Source: a virus
IMG/VR virus record: IMGVR_UViG_3300043436_002567
Coordinates: 1 to 24,806 of that record
Length of the DNA stretch: 24,806 nt
Strand: one strand, 5' to 3'
Shown: positions 21,933 through 24,806 of the stretch, one piece after another
Position numbering within the stretch: the first letter of the stretch is position 1
Layout: the number at the start of each line of letters is the position of its first letter
Made by a program: the position numbers and the translations under genes
Notes under the pieces: model-generated
Databases searched by the model: none
Told to the model about the DNA's origin: nothing
The model's input: the letters and a program-made list of their open reading frames with translations, nothing else

Positions 21933-22139
21933 TTACTGAGCTGCTTTCCATTTAGCTTTGGCAATCTTTAACTCTTCTTTCTCAATGTCAGTTTTTGAAA
22001 ACGCAGCACGATCAATAGACACTTTGTGTTTATTAATCAACGTGTTCAACTCCTGACGAAGTGAATTAGCAGAGTTACCTGCCTCAGCTTTAGGAACCAA
22101 CTTTACAGAGACTCTCGTCGCAAAGTGTATGTTCTTCAT
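21933..22139 (-). CDS. Small hypothetical protein between two twister ribozymes, 68 aa
   Basis: MKNIHFATRVSVKLVPKAEA, then a basic helical body (LRQELNTLINKHKVSIDRA, KAKWKAAQ). Its reading frame and composition suggest a real gene, and it is the only one between the two ribozymes. A TATATA sits just upstream of the ATG, after terminator 22184-22212. Downstream of its stop a GGAGC/GCTCC hairpin (21868-21896) precedes twister A. It may bind RNA; that is inference from charge. Confidence 0.65.
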   Translation of the reverse strand: MKNIHFATRVSVKLVPKAEAGNSANSLRQELNTLINKHKVSIDRAAFSKTDIEKEELKIAKAKWKAAQ

Positions 22140-22183
22140 CGCTTATATAAAAAATTGTGTAAATAATCTTCTGACAGTAAAGA

Positions 22184-22212
22184 TAAAAAAAAGAGGTATA
22201 TTTCAACCTCTT
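22184..22212 (-). terminator. Intrinsic terminator of the twister B transcript
   Basis: AAGAGGT and ACCTCTT (7 bp) around an 8-nt loop, followed by seven T's on the minus strand. The 3' product of twister B would end here at about 195 nt. Between it and the ribozyme is a CAAAG...CTTTG-closed hairpin region. Confidence 0.85.
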
Positions 22213-22266
22213 CTCCTACTTCCTACGGTATGACAAAGCTCTATTGAGCTAATGCTTCTTTGTTTG

Positions 22267-22383
22267 TGTCCCCTCTGCACTCAATTGCAATATGACTGAC
22301 AAGATGTATACAGTCTGTACCCAATCACATGGTAGATATTACAATTGCTCACCCTTGGGAAGTGAGTTGTGGTGCATTAAACA
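22267..22383 (-). ncRNA. Twister self-cleaving ribozyme B
   Basis: The same plan as copy A with different bases in the stems: P1 TGT/ACA, UUAAUGC with cleavage at 22379/22378, P2 UGC/GCA, P4 CTCAC-UUCCCAAGG-GTGAG, and GCAGAGGGG at the 3' side. T2 reads CC/GG. The insert between P4 and the 3' core is long: a 12-bp helix (CAATTGTAATAT/ATATTGCAATTG, one G-U) topped by a GACTG/CAGTC hairpin. The changes between copies keep pairing in P1, P4 and T2, which is strong evidence for a functional fold. The 5' cleavage product is the 265-nt RNA at 22388-22652. Confidence 0.85.
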
Positions 22384-22387
22384 TAGT

Positions 22388-22652
22388 CACCAGGTGAATG
22401 AAACGTATAGAAAAAGATAAAATCAAATGCAAGATCAAAGACCTTTCTCTCAGCAAAGGCAAATGCAAGAACTCAGACCTGGTTTGAACATCCAATTATA
22501 CTTGAGTACGTAACTCAAAGTATGCAACCTGTATGTCATGTCCTAGGACCTTAAAGAGTTTTGAGAGAAAGCGGTATGGCATCAAGCCTCGTGCATATGT
22601 AGTTAATAAACTATAACTTTTATATCTTTTTAAAAATTTCATTCACCTAGTG
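22388..22652 (-). ncRNA. Structured RNA of about 265 nt closed by a long-range helix
   Basis: CAC-C-AGGTGAATGAAA (22388-22403) pairs with TTTCATTCACCT-A-GTG (22637-22652): 15 bp with one mismatch, closing 233 nt. Inside, CTTTCTCTCA (22443-22452) pairs with TGAGAGAAAG (22562-22571), 10 bp. A TTGAGT-ACGTA-ACTCAA hairpin lies within that, and the 11-nt CAAATGCAAGA occurs at 22424 and 22460. It ends 4-9 nt before the twister B cleavage site. No open frame of merit covers it. No named RNA class fits that I know. Confidence 0.6.
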
Positions 22653-22656
22653 TAAA

Positions 22657-22691
22657 GAACAAGGGAATCAGCTTGTGCCTATCCCTTGTTC
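22657..22691 (-). terminator. Hairpin after the 300-aa gene
   Basis: GAACAAGGGA and TCCCTTGTTC (10 bp) around a 15-nt loop, 16 nt past the stop codon. Only TTTAC follows, so it may terminate partially or mark the 5' boundary of the structured RNA. Confidence 0.55.
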
Positions 22692-22706
22692 ACCTAATAG
22701 GTAGTC

Positions 22707-23609
22707 CTAAGACGCCAAAAACATGTCAATGACATCTTGGAATCTTGGATCAACACTAATTCTTAGTGCTGCAGTCTCTTTGATAAGAGTTTCGCGTTCA
22801 ACTTCTGCTTCTTGTTGAGCAGCCTTGCGAGCAGATGACCATTCAGTATAAGCAATCTGATACTGAGTGTTATACTCAGCTTCAAGTCTATTATACTCGT
22901 TCAACATGTCCGCATTGACTCTTGCAATACGTGCATTCTCATCACTCACGAGGTTCTTTACCTTCGCTTTGTAATAGTTTACACGTTGCTCATACTCACG
23001 ATGAAGCTTAGCCAATTCCTCATGCTTGGCATTAAGCCCAGCAGCTGTGTGATGTTTCACTACTTTGACAGGAGTCTTCTCTCCGTCTTTAATAGTAATC
23101 CATTCTAACGAGGCAATTTTGGTTATTTGCTCTCGTAACACAGACAGAATTCCACGCTTGTGGATGAACTGACCAATATGGCTTGCATAAGCCTCTTGCT
23201 CTAAGTACTCATTGTACTCAGAATCAGTCAATTGTTTCCAACCCCAATCCTCATCAACAGAATCAAGCAAAGAAATACGCTCAGGTTCTTGTCTTTCAGG
23301 AGCAAGAACGTCATGAACATATGACATCTTTCTCAGAGCAACAAGTTCTTGGTCTTTGCTTTTTATAGCCTCCATCAAGAACGCTTGAGTAGCGTGTAAC
23401 CTTGCTTTTTCCTTAAGCAATTCAGTGACATTCGTAGGAAGTGGGATAGCTTCCTGTTGCTCATAAGATACACCACCAATAGTGATGCTCTTACTCACGT
23501 TGTTCACTGAGTCAAGTTGATCAGCAATGTTTTGTGCTCTCTGATTGCAAAGGTTGCTAATAGATTGCGCTTGGGACATGCTTAAACCCTTTGTAGACAA
23601 GTTTCTCAT
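22707..23609 (-). CDS. Coiled-coil protein, 300 aa
   Basis: Begins MRNLSTKGLSMSQAQSISNL, a start that recurs in Bacteroidota phage proteins of similar length. Two coiled coils are visible, near residues 68-95 and 195-285 (KLHREYEQRVNYYKAKVKN, RKAAQQEAEVERETLIKE), with an acidic middle. No enzymatic motif is seen. It is flanked on both sides by non-coding structured DNA, so it probably has its own promoter and RNA-stability controls. A structural role is possible but unproven. Confidence 0.75.
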   Translation of the reverse strand: MRNLSTKGLSMSQAQSISNLCNQRAQNIADQLDSVNNVSKSITIGGVSYEQQEAIPLPTNVTELLKEKARLHATQAFLMEAIKSKDQELVALRKMSYVHDVLAPERQEPERISLLDSVDEDWGWKQLTDSEYNEYLEQEAYASHIGQFIHKRGILSVLREQITKIASLEWITIKDGEKTPVKVVKHHTAAGLNAKHEELAKLHREYEQRVNYYKAKVKNLVSDENARIARVNADMLNEYNRLEAEYNTQYQIAYTEWSSARKAAQQEAEVERETLIKETAALRISVDPRFQDVIDMFLAS

Positions 23610-23795
23610 AATACAGTTTTTAGAGATTTATAATGGTTAAAAAAATTCATTTTGACGACTTGCCTGTGCTAGGAACACAGGACTTGATAAGATTTTAGGT
23701 AATATTGATTGCTCAATATCAAATAGTAATAGACAAATGTGATACAGTTTCCTACACTGCATTTAGACCGCTGAGTCTTCATTTGAATTAAACTG

Positions 23796-23851
23796 GATTC
23801 CACTCCAGTCAGCTAACATTCTCCCAAGTGGAATCTTTGTGGAAGAGAATG
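23796..23851. ncRNA. H-type pseudoknot 1
   Basis: GATTCCACT (23796-23804) pairs with AGTGGAATC (23827-23835), 9 bp. CATTCTC (23817-23823), inside that loop, pairs with GAGAATG (23845-23851), 7 bp. Crossing pairings of this length are unlikely by chance. The strand cannot be told from the pairing alone. Confidence 0.55.
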
Positions 23852-23991
23852 GATAACAATCATACCAATAGTCCAGTAGCCCTAAGCCCTGCTATACCAT
23901 AGGATGAAATAGTTTAAACTAAACTCACATAGCTTTATCAAAACACTATATGTAAAATACCTGATTTTAAAGTCTGCACTAACTTTGGATT

Positions 23992-24034
23992 ATATCACTG
24001 CAAATGATATGTAGCACTGTAAATCTCTTTGCAG
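23992..24034. ncRNA. H-type pseudoknot 2
   Basis: ATATCA (23992-23997) and TGATAT (24005-24010) form a stem whose whole 7-nt loop CTGCAAA pairs with TTTGCAG at 24028-24034. Confidence 0.5.
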
Positions 24035-24264
24035 GAGAAATACAGAACCCAATAGTAGCCCCACAGGTTTGTCACTGTTTGCTAACAGTAATGATGATCA
24101 GGTTCTCACCCTGATCGTATCCCTCTTTGTCCAACTCAGAAGACAAGCTTCGCAACAAAAAATGGGATTGTTCATTATGTACTCAGTTGAACTCTGGCCA
24201 GTAGCTTACTGGATAGACGCCTGGTTAAAGGAAAGACGCCAATACTTTAAGAAAGAACAGCCTC

Positions 24265-24588
24265 TTAATCCATAGGACTAAGAAGCCATTCAAATTCTTT
24301 CAGGATATCTTCAGTAGAACGATAAGGCTCTTTGTAAAAAGCCTCTGATTCTAACTCAGGATAACCATCAACTTTACGCATATGCACAAAGTGATAATAG
24401 GTAAAGTTACCTACACGATGTTGGTATACATACCCATAATACGAAAGCTCAGTGAACTCAACTTTTGCGGTAGATTCTTCTTTATCTACAAGAACCTTCA
24501 TAGAAGAGTAATACTCATGCTCACTAATAGAAAGAACTAACTCTATAAAGGGAAGTTCTAAGTGTGCTAACATTTGTGCTTTGTTCAT
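24265..24588 (-). CDS. Hypothetical protein, 107 aa
   Basis: MNKAQMLAHLELPFIELVLS, with beta-rich aromatic stretches (FTELSYYGYVYQHRVGNFTY) and an acidic helical end. Its start is preceded by TTGACA at 24637-24642 and TATAAA at 24609-24614 on the minus strand; the 22-bp spacer is long for a standard promoter. Function unknown. Confidence 0.65.
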   Translation of the reverse strand: MNKAQMLAHLELPFIELVLSISEHEYYSSMKVLVDKEESTAKVEFTELSYYGYVYQHRVGNFTYYHFVHMRKVDGYPELESEAFYKEPYRSTEDILKEFEWLLSPMD

Positions 24589-24672
24589 TGTTCTTGAGTT
24601 TAGATTTGTTTATAGCTATCTACTGCGCAACTAGGTTGTCAAAAAAAGAGGTGTTTATGTTGTCAAAGAAAT

Positions 24673-24696
24673 GTGGTGATGGTGACTACTCACCAC
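24673..24696 (-). terminator. Hairpin after the partial gene
   Basis: GTGGTGA and TCACCAC (7 bp) around a 10-nt loop, 36 nt past the stop of the gene at the right edge. The tail ATTTCTTTG has few T's in a row. Confidence 0.45.
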
Positions 24697-24731
24697 CACT
24701 CACACTCTCTAAACAACTAAAACTCAGGCAA

Positions 24732-24806
24732 TTACTCACCTGCAGGGAAGCTTGCACTACCAGCACTTAACTTGCTAGTTGCAACTTCTGCTTGATTGTC
24801 ATGAGC
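24732..24806 (-). CDS. C-terminal end of a gene that starts outside the window
   Basis: The last 24 codons read AHDNQAEVATSKLSAGSASF and end PAGE before TAA. Small residues and Ser/Ala suggest a flexible tail. Too little is visible to name it. Confidence 0.5.
   Translation of the reverse strand, partial: AHDNQAEVATSKLSAGSASFPAGE

Larger units (their letters stand above)
23610..24264. other. Non-coding region with two pseudoknots (655 bp)
   Basis: No convincing gene. Visible structures: hairpin CCTGTG/CACAGG (23663-23681); hairpin ATATTGA/TCAATAT (23702-23719); pseudoknot 1 (23796-23851); palindrome TAGTTTAAACTA (23910-23921); pseudoknot 2 (23992-24034); hairpins ACTGTT/AACAGT (24074-24089) and GATCAGG/CCTGATC (24096-24116). 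The genes on both sides are leftward, so the likely transcript is minus. A 68-codon rightward frame from TTG at 24069 overlaps the last hairpins and is doubtful. Confidence 0.5.

Noticed and set aside
21679-21951. 90-codon minus-strand open frame
   Set aside because: It runs straight through twister A, a folded domain and most of a terminator. Its start lies inside the 68-aa gene, and composition does not resemble nearby proteins.
23821-23860. Third twister from CCCAAG at 23823
   Set aside because: No UAAUGC before it and no GAGGGG after it on that strand; the bases belong to pseudoknot 1.
24069-24275. 68-codon plus-strand open frame starting at TTG
   Set aside because: Needs a rare start, overlaps two hairpins and the end of a convergent gene, and has no close neighbour on its strand. 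It could be real, but support is too weak to list as a gene.
1-24806. CRISPR arrays and insertion sequences
   Set aside because: No regularly spaced repeats, no transposase and no terminal inverted repeats seen on either strand.

Overview
This window looks like part of a large double-stranded DNA bacteriophage genome, or a closely related mobile element, from a Bacteroidota (Flavobacteriia-like) host. The reasons are low GC, very tight packing of more than fifty mostly tiny genes, stop/start overlaps of the ATGA type, and almost no Shine-Dalgarno sequences before start codons. There is also a Bacteroidota-style lipobox protein, and several small families are typical of phages. The host and phage assignment is inference; no capsid, portal or replication gene lies in this piece.

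Layout. 1-4452 (minus) is a chain of small hypothetical genes, including a DUF6915-type protein and two Cys-containing proteins. 4453-4951 is a non-coding divergent control region with an 18-bp repeat pair and palindromes. 4952-6288 (plus) holds the only rightward genes: a DNA-binding-like/metallophosphoesterase fusion and a small partner. 6239-11119 (minus) is another run of small genes: zinc-ribbon mini-proteins, one- and two-helix membrane peptides, a YkgJ-like Cys-cluster protein and a second metallophosphoesterase. 11120-11440 is non-coding and holds a 140-nt tRNA-like element and two other folded segments. 11441-12905 encodes a lipoprotein, a membrane-anchored protein and a secreted protein. 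12916-14529 holds a spore-photoproduct-lyase-like radical SAM enzyme and neighbours. 14581-17894 holds a CobT-like VWA protein and a MoxR/CobS-like AAA+ ATPase, a pair that probably acts together as a remodelling machine. 17998-21587 is a further run of small genes. 21588-24264 is dominated by structured non-coding RNA around two genes. 24265-24806 holds one small gene and the end of another.

The most unusual part is 21660-24040. Two elements on the minus strand (21802-21867 and 22267-22383) match the twister self-cleaving ribozyme: UAAUGC at the cleavage side, a hairpin loop with CCCAAG, and GCAGAGGGG at the 3' side. They also show compensatory changes in their stems. They flank one 68-aa gene, and each is followed by an intrinsic terminator, so each 3' cleavage product would be about 195-199 nt. 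Twister B abuts a 265-nt segment closed by a 15-bp long-range helix, so cleavage would define that RNA's 3' end. Further upstream, 23663-24034 contains two separate pseudoknot-forming sequences. Together these suggest a cluster of ribozyme-processed non-coding RNAs.

Gene starts were chosen by removing N-terminal extensions that run through upstream genes or terminators and by favouring ATGA-type overlaps. Family names come from motif recognition by eye; no database search was possible.
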